Source of the DNA: Intestinimonas aquisgranensis
GTDB lineage: Bacteria > Bacillota > Clostridia > Oscillospirales > Oscillospiraceae
Length of the DNA stretch: 6,298 nt
Direction of reading: 5' to 3'
Assembly: GCA_020687605.1 (NCBI GenBank)
Contig: JAJEQY010000131.1
Span: 1-6,298 of the forward strand
Under the pieces are notes generated by a model. The model did no database searches, was not told the DNA's origin, and was given only the letters and a program-made list of their open reading frames with translations. A program made the position numbers and the translations under genes. This document shows, in pieces, positions 1 to 6,191 of this stretch (position 1 is its first letter; each line of letters begins with the position of its first letter).

Positions 1-210
1 GCCCAGCTCCTGCGGGAGCCCTGGTGCCGGGAGTGTGCCCGGCATGGCGTTCGCACCCGGGCCACCGTGGTGGACCATGTCACACCCCACCGGGGAGACT
101 GGCAGATGTTCATCGACCCGGCCAACCATCAGAGCCTGTGCAAGCGCTGCCATGACCAAAAGACGGCGCGGGAACAGGCGGAAGAACGGCGGAAACGGGC
201 GGGACCGTGA
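1..210 (+). CDS. HNH endonuclease, C-terminal part (5' end outside window)
   Basis: Reading frame 1 is open from the first base to a TGA at 208-210 and gives 69 residues of a phage HNH nuclease; the start lies upstream. Visible residues (numbered from the window edge) are a first cysteine pair in WCREC (C9, C12), the core DHVTP (D25, H26), N42 in ANHQSLC, and a second pair in CKRCH (C47, C50) followed by H51. This is the usual zinc-stapled HNH fold with its metal-binding histidines and Asn. The tail after K54 is Arg/Glu-rich. HNH proteins encoded just before the terminase genes are a known part of packaging machines in cos-type phages, where they work with the terminase in cutting genome ends. 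That role is inferred here from position. The family call is firm; the full length is unknown. Confidence 0.93.
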   Translation, partial: AQLLREPWCRECARHGVRTRATVVDHVTPHRGDWQMFIDPANHQSLCKRCHDQKTAREQAEERRKRAGP

Positions 211-233
211 GGGCATCCGACGGCTGGAAGCTA

Positions 234-249
234 CGTCCGCGCCTGGACG
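234..249. repeat. Short inverted repeat, 5-bp arms
   Basis: CGTCC at 234-238 is complementary to GGACG at 245-249, with a 6-base loop. It is weak alone and is listed because it belongs to the cluster of symmetric elements before the small terminase. Confidence 0.35.
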
Positions 250-281
250 CGTGGGCGCACGTACGCCTGGGCACGCCCGGG

Positions 282-298
282 GCAAGCCGAAGGCTTGC
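282..298. repeat. Perfect inverted repeat, 7-bp arms, GAA loop
   Basis: GCAAGCC at 282-288 pairs fully with GGCTTGC at 292-298 around a three-base GAA loop. This would be a stable compact hairpin in RNA or extruded DNA. No T-run follows, so it is not a standard intrinsic terminator. It could be a protein binding site for packaging. Confidence 0.6.
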
Positions 299-305
299 GA
301 CCCTT

Positions 306-330
306 CCCCCACCCCGAAAGTGTGTGGGGG
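306..330. repeat. Inverted repeat, CCCCCAC/GTGGGGG, 11-base loop
   Basis: CCCCCAC at 306-312 pairs with GTGGGGG at 324-330. The arms are homopolymer-rich (C-run opposite G-run). No T-tract follows. It lies 8 bases after the preceding hairpin. Confidence 0.5.
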
Positions 331-370
331 CGAACCGTCCAAGACCTCGTGGCCCCTCGAATGTGAGAAA

Positions 371-387
371 ATCTCCCCGATGGAGAT
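371..387. repeat. Perfect inverted repeat, 6-bp arms, directly adjoining the next hairpin
   Basis: ATCTCC at 371-376 pairs with GGAGAT at 382-387, with loop CCGAT. The next hairpin starts at the very next base, so the two could stack coaxially just upstream of the small-terminase ribosome site. Confidence 0.55.
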
Positions 388-409
388 CCCGGCCCTCTGC
401 TGGGCCGGG
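388..409. repeat. Perfect inverted repeat, 8-bp GC-only arms
   Basis: CCCGGCCC at 388-395 pairs with GGGCCGGG at 402-409 around the loop TCTGCT. All eight pairs are G:C, making this the strongest hairpin in the region. It ends 7 bases before the AGGAGG ribosome site of the small terminase. It has no following T-run, so termination is unlikely; a translational or protein-binding role is possible. Confidence 0.6.
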
Positions 410-416
410 CTGACAC

Positions 417-422
417 AGGAGG
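417..422 (+). promoter_or_regulatory. Ribosome binding site of small terminase
   Basis: AGGAGG lies 8 bases before the ATG at 431. It decides the start: the same frame is open upstream to base 35, but no upstream ATG has such a site, and the upstream translation overlaps the HNH gene. Confidence 0.85.
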
Positions 423-430
423 TGAGGAGT

Positions 431-946
431 ATGCCCACGCCGCCCAAGGCGCTGGAGCACATGAGCAAAAATCTGACCGAGGAGGAGCGGCAGCTCCGGC
501 AGCAGGCGGAGGAGGGGGTGATCCCGGACCGGGGCCGGGAGAGCCGCATGGAGAAGCCGGCCATCATGACCAAAAACGCCGCCGCCGGCCGCTACTGGCG
601 GAAGGTGCTGGAGCGGATGGACGGCTTGGCCATCCTGGACGACCTGGACAGCGATGCCCTGGGGGTCTACTGCGTGATGCTGGCCCGGTACGAGACGCAG
701 TGTAAGGTGCTCTCCCAGGCCATCCAGGAGCTGAAGAAAGCCAAGGACGAAACGGAGGCGGTGGCCGATGCGGTGTCCAAGTTGGACACCGTCAGCGGCA
801 AGATGCAGTCCCTGGAGCGGAACATCCTCCAGTACGCCGAGAAGTTGGGCCTTACTCCGTCCGGACGGGTACGCCTGGCCCAGAAGCGGGCCCAGGCTGC
901 CGCTGAGGCTCGGGCGGACCCGGATGGTGATCTGTTTGGCGACTAG
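431..946 (+). CDS. terS: Phage terminase small subunit, P27 family
   Basis: This 171-residue protein recognises phage DNA and loads the large terminase for packaging; it is expected to act as an oligomeric ring on the packaging site. It has the P27-family pattern: a basic, Pro-rich start followed by a charged helix (about residues 15-30), a central domain with the Tyr-Trp pair near 55-56, the LDSDALGVYCVMLARY helix (about 72-87), a long charged helical stretch (about 90-130), and the hallmark YAEKLGLTPSGRVRL at about 135-149. An acidic tail ends in DLFGD. Length is normal for the family. The start is the ATG at 431, with AGGAGG 8 bases upstream; a later in-frame ATG (residue 11) is less likely. 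The 3' end overlaps the start of the large terminase, as is usual for translationally coupled terS/terL pairs. Confidence 0.9.
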   Translation: MPTPPKALEHMSKNLTEEERQLRQQAEEGVIPDRGRESRMEKPAIMTKNAAAGRYWRKVLERMDGLAILDDLDSDALGVYCVMLARYETQCKVLSQAIQELKKAKDETEAVADAVSKLDTVSGKMQSLERNILQYAEKLGLTPSGRVRLAQKRAQAAAEARADPDGDLFGD

Positions 947-2744
947 GTGGCAGTCCGGACTTCACCATCTCGTTTCCGTCTATGCCAAGCAGGTGACACA
1001 GGGCCGCCTGCGGGACCAGTGCTGCAAGTATGAGATCCTGGCCTGCCAGCGGCATCTGGACGACCTGAAGCGGCAGGGGACGGAGGACTTCCCCTACGTA
1101 TTCGACACCACCCGGGCCGACCGCATTATACGGTGGTTCGGTCAGTGTATCCAGATCCGGGGCGTGGACGCCGGAAAGCCCATCCAGCTGGAGCCCTGGC
1201 AGATCTTCGACCTGGGCTGCACCTACGGCTGGGTCCACAAGGACACCGGCGCCCGGCGGTTTACCCACACCTACAACAAGCGGGCAAGAGGCAATTACAA
1301 GTCCAGTGAGAAGTCCTGTCAGGGCCTGCACCATATGTGCGGCGACGCCATCTATCCGCCTTACCACCCGGAGCTGGCCAAATTTGAGCTGGAGCCGGAG
1401 GTGGAGTGTGCTGCCGTGGACCGTGGACAGGCCATGCGAGTGCTGGGTGACGCCAAGAAGATCGCTCTGGCCAGCCCCAACATCGCCAAGCGGCTGCTGA
1501 TCCCCAGGTCCAATCCCATCGTCCACCGCACCCGGGGCGGCTTCATGCGGGCCCTGTCCAAGGATACCAAGAACAAGGACAGCGGCGCTCCCACCTACTT
1601 CGTGGTGGATGAGTACCACGCCCACCCCAACTCGGAGATCTACGACCTGGGCACCAACTCCTTCGGCAAGCGGGCGCAGTCCCTGCTGGACGTCATCACC
1701 ACCGCCGGAGACGACGCCGGCAGCAAGCCCTGCTACGAGGAGGAGCTGTACGCCAAGCGGGTGCTGGAGGATCCCACGGTGATTGACGAAAGCTACTTTG
1801 TCATGATCCGGGAGCTGGATGAGGGGGATGATCCCCACAATGAGGCGGCATGGGCCAAGCCCAATCCCTGCCTGCGCTTTCCCAGCCGGTACAGCGAGAT
1901 CCTGCTCAAGCAGATCCGGGACGAGCACAACGCCGCCTATGCCTCCAACGACCCCAACAAGATCCGCAAGTTCCTCACCCGCCGGATGTGCCTGTGGCAG
2001 GTGGGCAGCGTCAACCACTATCTGGACGAGCGCTGTATGACCAAAGCCAGGGCGGCCATGGTTCCGAAAGCGGAGTTTGCCGCCCTTACGGATGGGCTCC
2101 ACTGCCATTGCGGCTTCGATCTGGGCAAGCGCATCGACCTGAGCGGCGCTGCGGCGGTGTTTGACCTGCCGGACGGCCGCCTGGCCATCAAGATGCACGG
2201 CTTCATGCCGGAGAACGGGGCAGACCGACACGAAAAGACGGACCGGGTGCCGTACAAGTTCTGGGCCCAGGGCGGCTACTGCACACTGACGCCCGGCGAT
2301 GTCACCGACAACAGCTATGTGTATAACTGGATCTGTGCCGGCGAGCGGGAGCACAGCTGGAAAGTGGACGAGGTGGACTATGACGGCCACAACGCCACGG
2401 ACCTTGCCATCCGCATGAGAGAGGACAGGAACCGGGAGGACTTCTGTGTGGAGGTGAGCCAGACCTGCGCCGGGCAGAACCTGGCGGTCAAGACCTTCCG
2501 GGAGCTGCTGCTCCAGGACCGGGTGGTGATCGAGGAGAGCCCGCTGGTGCTCTGGTGCCTCCAGAATGCCATCGAGATCCAGGACAACTATGGGGATATC
2601 AAGCTCTCCAAGCGGCACAAGGATGACACCGAGCGCATCGACCCCGTGGCGGCGGCGATGAATGCCACGGCCCGGGTGCTGGTAAAGAGAACGGCCAAGC
2701 CGGATCTGGCGGCGGCCATCCGCACACGGAATTATCACTTGTAG
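924..2744 (+). CDS. terL: Phage terminase large subunit (ATPase and nuclease)
   Basis: This is the packaging motor: its N-terminal ATPase drives DNA into the prohead through the portal and its C-terminal RNase H-like nuclease cuts the concatemer. From the ATG at 924 it has 606 residues, normal for the Terminase_1 family. Visible features are the opening LACQRHLDDL type segment near 35-45 (here ILACQRHLDDL), a P-loop region RARGNYKSSEKS at 120-131, Walker B VVDEYH with D229-E230, and nuclease acidic residues at GFDLG (D399), DYD (D485/D487) and RIDPVAAAM (D573). The P-loop lacks the textbook GxxxxGK[ST] shape, as is common in large terminases. The start is uncertain. ATG 924 has no clear ribosome site, whereas TTG 936 sits 3 bases after GGTGATC (926-932), which is complementary to the 16S tail and would give 602 residues. 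Either choice overlaps terS. Confidence 0.93.
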   Translation: MVICLATRWQSGLHHLVSVYAKQVTQGRLRDQCCKYEILACQRHLDDLKRQGTEDFPYVFDTTRADRIIRWFGQCIQIRGVDAGKPIQLEPWQIFDLGCTYGWVHKDTGARRFTHTYNKRARGNYKSSEKSCQGLHHMCGDAIYPPYHPELAKFELEPEVECAAVDRGQAMRVLGDAKKIALASPNIAKRLLIPRSNPIVHRTRGGFMRALSKDTKNKDSGAPTYFVVDEYHAHPNSEIYDLGTNSFGKRAQSLLDVITTAGDDAGSKPCYEEELYAKRVLEDPTVIDESYFVMIRELDEGDDPHNEAAWAKPNPCLRFPSRYSEILLKQIRDEHNAAYASNDPNKIRKFLTRRMCLWQVGSVNHYLDERCMTKARAAMVPKAEFAALTDGLHCHCGFDLGKRIDLSGAAAVFDLPDGRLAIKMHGFMPENGADRHEKTDRVPYKFWAQGGYCTLTPGDVTDNSYVYNWICAGEREHSWKVDEVDYDGHNATDLAIRMREDRNREDFCVEVSQTCAGQNLAVKTFRELLLQDRVVIEESPLVLWCLQNAIEIQDNYGDIKLSKRHKDDTERIDPVAAAMNATARVLVKRTAKPDLAAAIRTRNYHL

Positions 2745-2758
2745 GCCCTCTGGGCGGA

Positions 2759-2764
2759 AAGGAG
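2759..2764 (+). promoter_or_regulatory. Ribosome binding site of small membrane protein
   Basis: AAGGAG lies 5 bases before the ATG at 2770. An out-of-frame ATG at 2766 is too close to it and leads to a meaningless Arg/Gly-rich translation. This site is the main support that the short gene is real. Confidence 0.75.
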
Positions 2765-2769
2765 TATGC

Positions 2770-2955
2770 ATGAGGAATCTGGTCAAAGGGCTGGTGCCCC
2801 ACCTGGGGGAGCTGGTCCTGCTTGCGGGCGCCGCCGGGGTGACGGTAGGGGCGGGACTCATCTACCTGCCTGCCGGCTTCATCACCGGTGGGGCGCTGGC
2901 CATCGTGGGCGGCGTGCTGTCTATCTGGGGCGGTGGTACGGATGAGCCTAAGTAA
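2770..2955 (+). CDS. Small two-helix membrane protein, function unknown
   Basis: The 61-residue product has a short basic N-terminus (R2, K6), two hydrophobic segments at about 12-32 and 36-54 joined by a tight IYLPAG turn, and a charged tail ending in DEPK. It is very rich in Gly and Ala, with closely spaced small residues suited to helix packing. It sits between the large terminase (25-base gap) and the portal (14-base overlap), so it is translated with the head genes. I do not recognise a named family. Small hydrophobic proteins at this position occur in other siphophage clusters, but no role is established that I can name. Options are a membrane-associated assembly factor or a minor accessory protein. 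The gene is well supported by its ribosome site and overlap; the function is open. Confidence 0.8.
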   Translation: MRNLVKGLVPHLGELVLLAGAAGVTVGAGLIYLPAGFITGGALAIVGGVLSIWGGGTDEPK

Positions 2956-4264
2956 AGGCATCTACCGTATAGGGCACCGCTCCGTGCCGCTGAGCAAGCG
3001 CATGAGCGGCGTGGTCCAGACACTGACCGTGACCTCTCCGGAGGGATGGCTGGCTGGCGAGGAAAGCGTTGGCATGAGTCGGGACCGGGCCATGAAGATC
3101 TCCACTGTGAACCGGTGTGCGGAGGTGCTCTCCAACTCCATGGGGGTGCTCCCCCTCTACATCATGAACGAGAAGAGCAAGGAGCGCCTGGAGGAGCACC
3201 GACTGGGCCGGGTGCTCTGGGGGAGGGCCAATGAGGCTATGACCTCCTTCGACTATAACCGCCTCATGCTGTGTAATCAGATCCTGCGGGGCAATGCCTA
3301 TGCCTGGATCTGCCGGGACGGACGCACCGGCTACCCCTTGGAGCTCATCCCTCTGCCGCCCGATTATGTGACCATCCGCTTCGACGGGGCGGGGCACCTG
3401 TGGTATGTATTTACCCATCCGGTCACCGGGGAGGTGACCTGGCTGCGCAATGAGGATGTGCTCCACTACAAAGCGTACAGCGAGGATGGGATTGAGGGCA
3501 TCAGCGTCCTGCGCCGGGCCTCGCTTACCCTGGATACTGCCAGAGCTGCCCAGCAGTATGAAAACTCCGTCTGGCACAGCGGCGGTCAGCCCTCCGGCAT
3601 CCTGACCACGGACAGCGACCTGGGCGACTATGAGGAGACCCAGCCGGATGGGACCAAGGTCGTCATAGATCCAAAGGAGCAGGTGAGGCAGGCCTGGGAG
3701 GCCATCCACCGGGGACCGGGCAATGCCTTCCGGGTGGCGGTGCTGGATCTAGGACTCAAATACCAGCCCATTTCCATGACCAACACCGATGCTCAGTTCG
3801 TGGAGAGCAACGAGGTGCGGGTGGCAGACGTGTGCCGGTTCTTCGGCGTGCCCCTCCATCTGGCCTATGCGGGCAAGCAGAGCTACCAGTCCAACGAACA
3901 GAACGGCATCGAGTACGTCAACTACACGCTCCTGGGCTATGAGACCCAGTGGGACCAGGAGGACACCTATAAACTGCTTCTGCCCGGGGAACGGGCTGGC
4001 CGGGTGCGCATCAAGCGGGAGCTGAAGGTATTCCTCAAGGGCGACACCGCTGCCCAGGCCGCCTGGCTCCAGGCCATGCGTATCCTTGGAGCCTACAACG
4101 CCGATGAGATCCGTGCCCTGGATGACCGGCCGGCCATCCCGGGCGGCAGCGCCTACTATGCCAGCCTCAACTATGTGCCCCAGGAGCTCTGGCCCATTCT
4201 CAGCCTGATCCGGGCCCTGGGGGCCCAGGCTGATTTAAACACACTGGAAGGAGGAGAGAAATGA
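2942..4264 (+). CDS. HK97-family phage portal protein
   Basis: The 440-residue portal forms the dodecameric ring at the unique capsid vertex through which DNA enters and leaves, and it docks the terminase and later the connector. Family signs in order are STVNRCAEVLSNSMGVLPLY (about 54-73), the LRGNAYAWI segment (115-123) followed by LELIPLPPDYV (133-143), the LHYKAYSEDGIEGISVL stretch (174-190), a long helix with TARAAQQYENSVWHSGGQPSGIL (199-221), and the C-terminal wing FFGVPLHLAYAGKQS (300-314) with NYTLLGYETQWDQE (327-340). Length fits the family. A short acidic insert at about 224-240 is longer than in many relatives. The start at 2942 overlaps the membrane gene by 14 bases and has only a weak G-rich ribosome site, so translation is probably coupled. 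The stop overlaps the next start as ATGA at 4261-4264. Confidence 0.94.
   Translation: MSLSKGIYRIGHRSVPLSKRMSGVVQTLTVTSPEGWLAGEESVGMSRDRAMKISTVNRCAEVLSNSMGVLPLYIMNEKSKERLEEHRLGRVLWGRANEAMTSFDYNRLMLCNQILRGNAYAWICRDGRTGYPLELIPLPPDYVTIRFDGAGHLWYVFTHPVTGEVTWLRNEDVLHYKAYSEDGIEGISVLRRASLTLDTARAAQQYENSVWHSGGQPSGILTTDSDLGDYEETQPDGTKVVIDPKEQVRQAWEAIHRGPGNAFRVAVLDLGLKYQPISMTNTDAQFVESNEVRVADVCRFFGVPLHLAYAGKQSYQSNEQNGIEYVNYTLLGYETQWDQEDTYKLLLPGERAGRVRIKRELKVFLKGDTAAQAAWLQAMRILGAYNADEIRALDDRPAIPGGSAYYASLNYVPQELWPILSLIRALGAQADLNTLEGGEK
4248..4254 (+). promoter_or_regulatory. Ribosome binding site of prohead protease
   Basis: AAGGAGG lies inside the last portal codons, 6 bases before the ATG at 4261. It is a strong site that fixes the protease start at the ATGA overlap. 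Confidence 0.85.
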
Positions 4265-4962
4265 ACGAGATCCTGAAGGCGGCCCTGGTGGAAAAGCAGG
4301 CCGTCAACGACGGGGAACTGGCTCTCATCAACATCCAGTCCCTGCGGCCCCTCACGGCGGAGGAGGTGTTTACCTTCCGATTGGCCGCGTGTGACAACAA
4401 GGTCGACCGGGACTATGAGCGATTCACCGAACAGGCGCTGGAGGGACTGGCCCCCCTTTTTGTTGGCCGCCCAGTGCTGTTGGATCACAAGTGGAGCGCC
4501 GGCAGCCAGACCGCCCGGGTATACGCTGCCAGTGTGGAGGGGGAGACGGTGCGCCGTCTGGTCCTGCGCTGCTATATGCCCCGCATGGAGCAGACCGCGC
4601 CCACCATCACCGCCATCGAGAGCGGAATCCTGCGGGAGTGCTCGGTGGGGTGTGTGGTGGAGCGGGCCGTCTGCTCCATCTGCGGGGCGGATCAGGCCCA
4701 GGCCTGCTGTATCCACCACCCCGGCGTGGAATACGATGGCAAGACCTGTGTCATGGAATTGGATGGAGCCAGAGACGCCTATGAGGTGTCCCTGGTGGCT
4801 GTCCCGGCCCAGCCCGGGGCCGGCATTATCAAAAGTAAGCGATACGGCGGCCAGGGCGAGCCGCAGGAGCCTCCGGCCAAAGCCGGGGAGGAGGAAGCGC
4901 TTCGACTGGCCCAGGCCAGGCAGAGGCAGGAAGAACTTCGATATGGAGGGACGATCGGATGA
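4261..4962 (+). CDS. Prohead protease-like protein with Cys/His-rich insert
   Basis: This 233-residue protein lies between portal and capsid genes, the normal place of the prohead maturation protease that removes the capsid delta domain. Matching features are VGRPVLLDHKW, with candidate catalytic H76 in the usual 'G-x-P-V-x-x-x-H' context, the ECSVGCVV strand with candidate nucleophile S128, and the YEVSLVAVPAQPGAGI block (174-189) typical of the end of the protease core. Between S128 and that block sits an insert with C138, C141, C149, C150, H152, H153 and C163 (CSICG... CCIHHPG), which looks like a small metal site. The last 40 residues are charged and probably helical, rich in Glu, Gln and Arg. 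The sequence is divergent, so catalytic assignments are by eye. An alternative is an inactive protease-like scaffold protein, but the order of genes favours a protease. Confidence 0.78.
   Translation: MNEILKAALVEKQAVNDGELALINIQSLRPLTAEEVFTFRLAACDNKVDRDYERFTEQALEGLAPLFVGRPVLLDHKWSAGSQTARVYAASVEGETVRRLVLRCYMPRMEQTAPTITAIESGILRECSVGCVVERAVCSICGADQAQACCIHHPGVEYDGKTCVMELDGARDAYEVSLVAVPAQPGAGIIKSKRYGGQGEPQEPPAKAGEEEALRLAQARQRQEELRYGGTIG
4945..4950 (+). promoter_or_regulatory. Ribosome binding site of major capsid protein
   Basis: GGAGGG lies 8 bases before the ATG at 4959, within the last codons of the protease gene. A strong site fits the high output needed for the capsid protein. Confidence 0.8.
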
Positions 4963-6185
4963 ATTATCAGGAACTGCTGGAACTCAAGCACAAGCGTACC
5001 GAGAAGCTGACCGAGGGCAAGGGCCTTTTGGAGAAGAAGGACTTTGAGGGCCACCAGGCCCTCATGGCCGAAGTGGAGAAGATGAACACTGAGATCGATG
5101 CGGTGGAGAAGCAGCTGGCCGAGGAGGGCCGCTTCTCTGATACCGACAGCCGGATGAAGGCGCTGGCCGCTGAGTATGAGGCCAAGCAGAAGGAAAAGGC
5201 CAAGGGCGGCGTGGTGGATACCATCCGCCGCACCAACGAGTATGCCAACGCCTTTGCCAAGGCCCTGCGCACCGGCGCCACCGTGAAGCGAGCCCGGGGA
5301 GTGGAGGGCTATGAGCCTCTCTATAAGGCCCTTCAGGAGACCGGCGGCGACCCTGAGGGGGCGGACGGCGGTTTCCTGGTGCCCCTGGACTTCGACAACA
5401 TGATCCACGAGTATGAGAAGGAGTACCTGGACCTGTCCCAGTTCTTCGCTGTGGAAAATGTGCGTGCCCTCAGCGGCTGGCGGGCTGTGGAGCAGGGCAA
5501 GCGCAAGGCCCTGCCCAAGATCGCCGAGATGGGCACCATCGGCAAGGCCGATCAGCCCAAGTTTGCCAAGGTGACCTACACCGTAGACAAGTACGGCGAC
5601 CGTTTGCCCGTCTCCTCTGAGCTGCTGGAGGACAATACTGCCGGCCTGCTCCAGTACCTATCGGGCTGGTTCGGACCCAAGTACATCCTCACCAAGAACA
5701 CCCTGCTGCTGAGTCTGCTCACTGCCCTGGAGACCGAGGTGGCCCTCACCGCCGGCAGCGAGGCCAAGGAGCTGCGCAAGGCTCTCATCACCAAGCTGAA
5801 CACTGCCCACAGCATGGTTGCTACGCTGCTCACCAACCAGAACGGCTATGCCGAGATGGACAGTTGGGAGGATGCCAACAAGCGTCCTCTGCTGGTGCCC
5901 AACCCCGCGGACCCCAACGTGTACCGCCTGAGCGGCCGCCGGGTGGTCTATGGCGATAACGACCTCATCCCCGACGAAACCACTAAGCACCCCATCTATG
6001 TGGGCAATTTCAAGGCGCTGGGCACTCTGTTCGTCCGCAAGGGCATCGAGATGGCGGCCACCGATGTGGGCGGCGACGCCTGGGCCACCGACAGCTACGA
6101 GATCCGGGCACTGTGCCGCCTGGATGCGGTGGCCATGGACCCGTCCGCTGCCTTCAAGGCCACCATCGAGAGCGCCGGGGGTTGA
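4959..6185 (+). CDS. Major capsid protein, HK97 fold, with N-terminal delta domain
   Basis: The 408-residue product builds the icosahedral shell. Residues 1 to about 80 are Lys/Glu-rich and coiled-coil-like (LLELKHKRTEKL, MAEVEKMNTEIDAVEKQL), the built-in scaffold that the upstream protease would remove; no separate scaffold gene is present. After the NEYANAFAKALRTG segment (93-106), the mature part shows GGFLVPLDFDNMI (137-149), the E-loop-like stretch KIAEMGTIGKADQPKFAKVTYTVDKYGDRLPVS (about 187-219), the spine-helix region that follows, and the C-terminal strand run VGNFKALGTLFVRKGIEM to LDAVAMDPSAAFKATI (348-403). Length and order fit the Phage_capsid family. The exact cleavage point cannot be read; by analogy it lies near residues 85-115. 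The start overlaps the protease stop (ATGA, 4959-4962), and the stop is followed after 6 bases by the connector gene. Confidence 0.95.
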   Translation: MNYQELLELKHKRTEKLTEGKGLLEKKDFEGHQALMAEVEKMNTEIDAVEKQLAEEGRFSDTDSRMKALAAEYEAKQKEKAKGGVVDTIRRTNEYANAFAKALRTGATVKRARGVEGYEPLYKALQETGGDPEGADGGFLVPLDFDNMIHEYEKEYLDLSQFFAVENVRALSGWRAVEQGKRKALPKIAEMGTIGKADQPKFAKVTYTVDKYGDRLPVSSELLEDNTAGLLQYLSGWFGPKYILTKNTLLLSLLTALETEVALTAGSEAKELRKALITKLNTAHSMVATLLTNQNGYAEMDSWEDANKRPLLVPNPADPNVYRLSGRRVVYGDNDLIPDETTKHPIYVGNFKALGTLFVRKGIEMAATDVGGDAWATDSYEIRALCRLDAVAMDPSAAFKATIESAGG

Positions 6186-6191
6186 TGAGCT

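Larger units (their letters stand above)
211..430 (+). other. Non-coding, hairpin-dense region between HNH and small terminase; candidate cos/packaging-start site
   Basis: These 220 bases hold no gene I can support. Frames 2 and 3 are open, but the translations are rich in Pro, Arg and Gly, are unlike any known protein, and lack a good ribosome site. At least five short perfect inverted repeats lie here (234-249, 282-298, 306-330, 371-387, 388-409), the last two directly adjoining each other. In cos phages with an HNH-terS-terL order, the cohesive-end site usually lies in this interval, so this is the best candidate for terminase binding and nicking. That is inference from position and symmetry; the actual cut site cannot be read by eye. 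The same stretch would be the structured 5' leader of the terminase mRNA. No convincing -35/-10 pair was seen. Confidence 0.45.

Noticed and set aside
306..409. Intrinsic transcription terminator(s) between HNH and terS
   Set aside because: The hairpins are stable, but none is followed by a T-run, and termination here would separate genes normally transcribed together.
207..413. 68-codon frame starting with a GTG that overlaps the HNH stop
   Set aside because: The translation is highly basic and Pro-rich without recognisable family, there is no ribosome site, and it covers the inverted repeats expected of a non-coding packaging region.
35..430. Upstream extension of the small-terminase frame, giving a 303-residue fusion
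   Set aside because: It overlaps the well-supported HNH frame and the hairpin region, its translation is Pro/Arg/Gly-rich noise, and the strong ribosome site points to the ATG at 431.
2745..2755. GCCC/GGGC mini-hairpin just after the large-terminase stop
   Set aside because: It has only four base pairs and no T-run, and downstream genes are clearly meant to be co-transcribed.
852..2861. Long open frame (669 codons) on the - strand across the whole large terminase
   Set aside because: It mirrors a GC-rich coding gene, where few stop codons arise in one antisense frame. The translation is low in complexity (Val, Gly, Leu, His-rich), has no recognisable domain and has no fitting ribosome site. 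The + strand terminase explains the sequence fully.
2948..3709. 253-codon - strand open frame opposite the portal
   Set aside because: It is the same antisense effect of GC-rich coding DNA. The portal on the + strand is clear, and the antisense translation has no recognisable features.
4212..4229. GC-only palindromic stretch near the portal 3' end
   Set aside because: It lies inside coding sequence (IRALGAQAD), the best pairing leaves a loop of only two or three bases, and such GC runs are expected from the codon use here.
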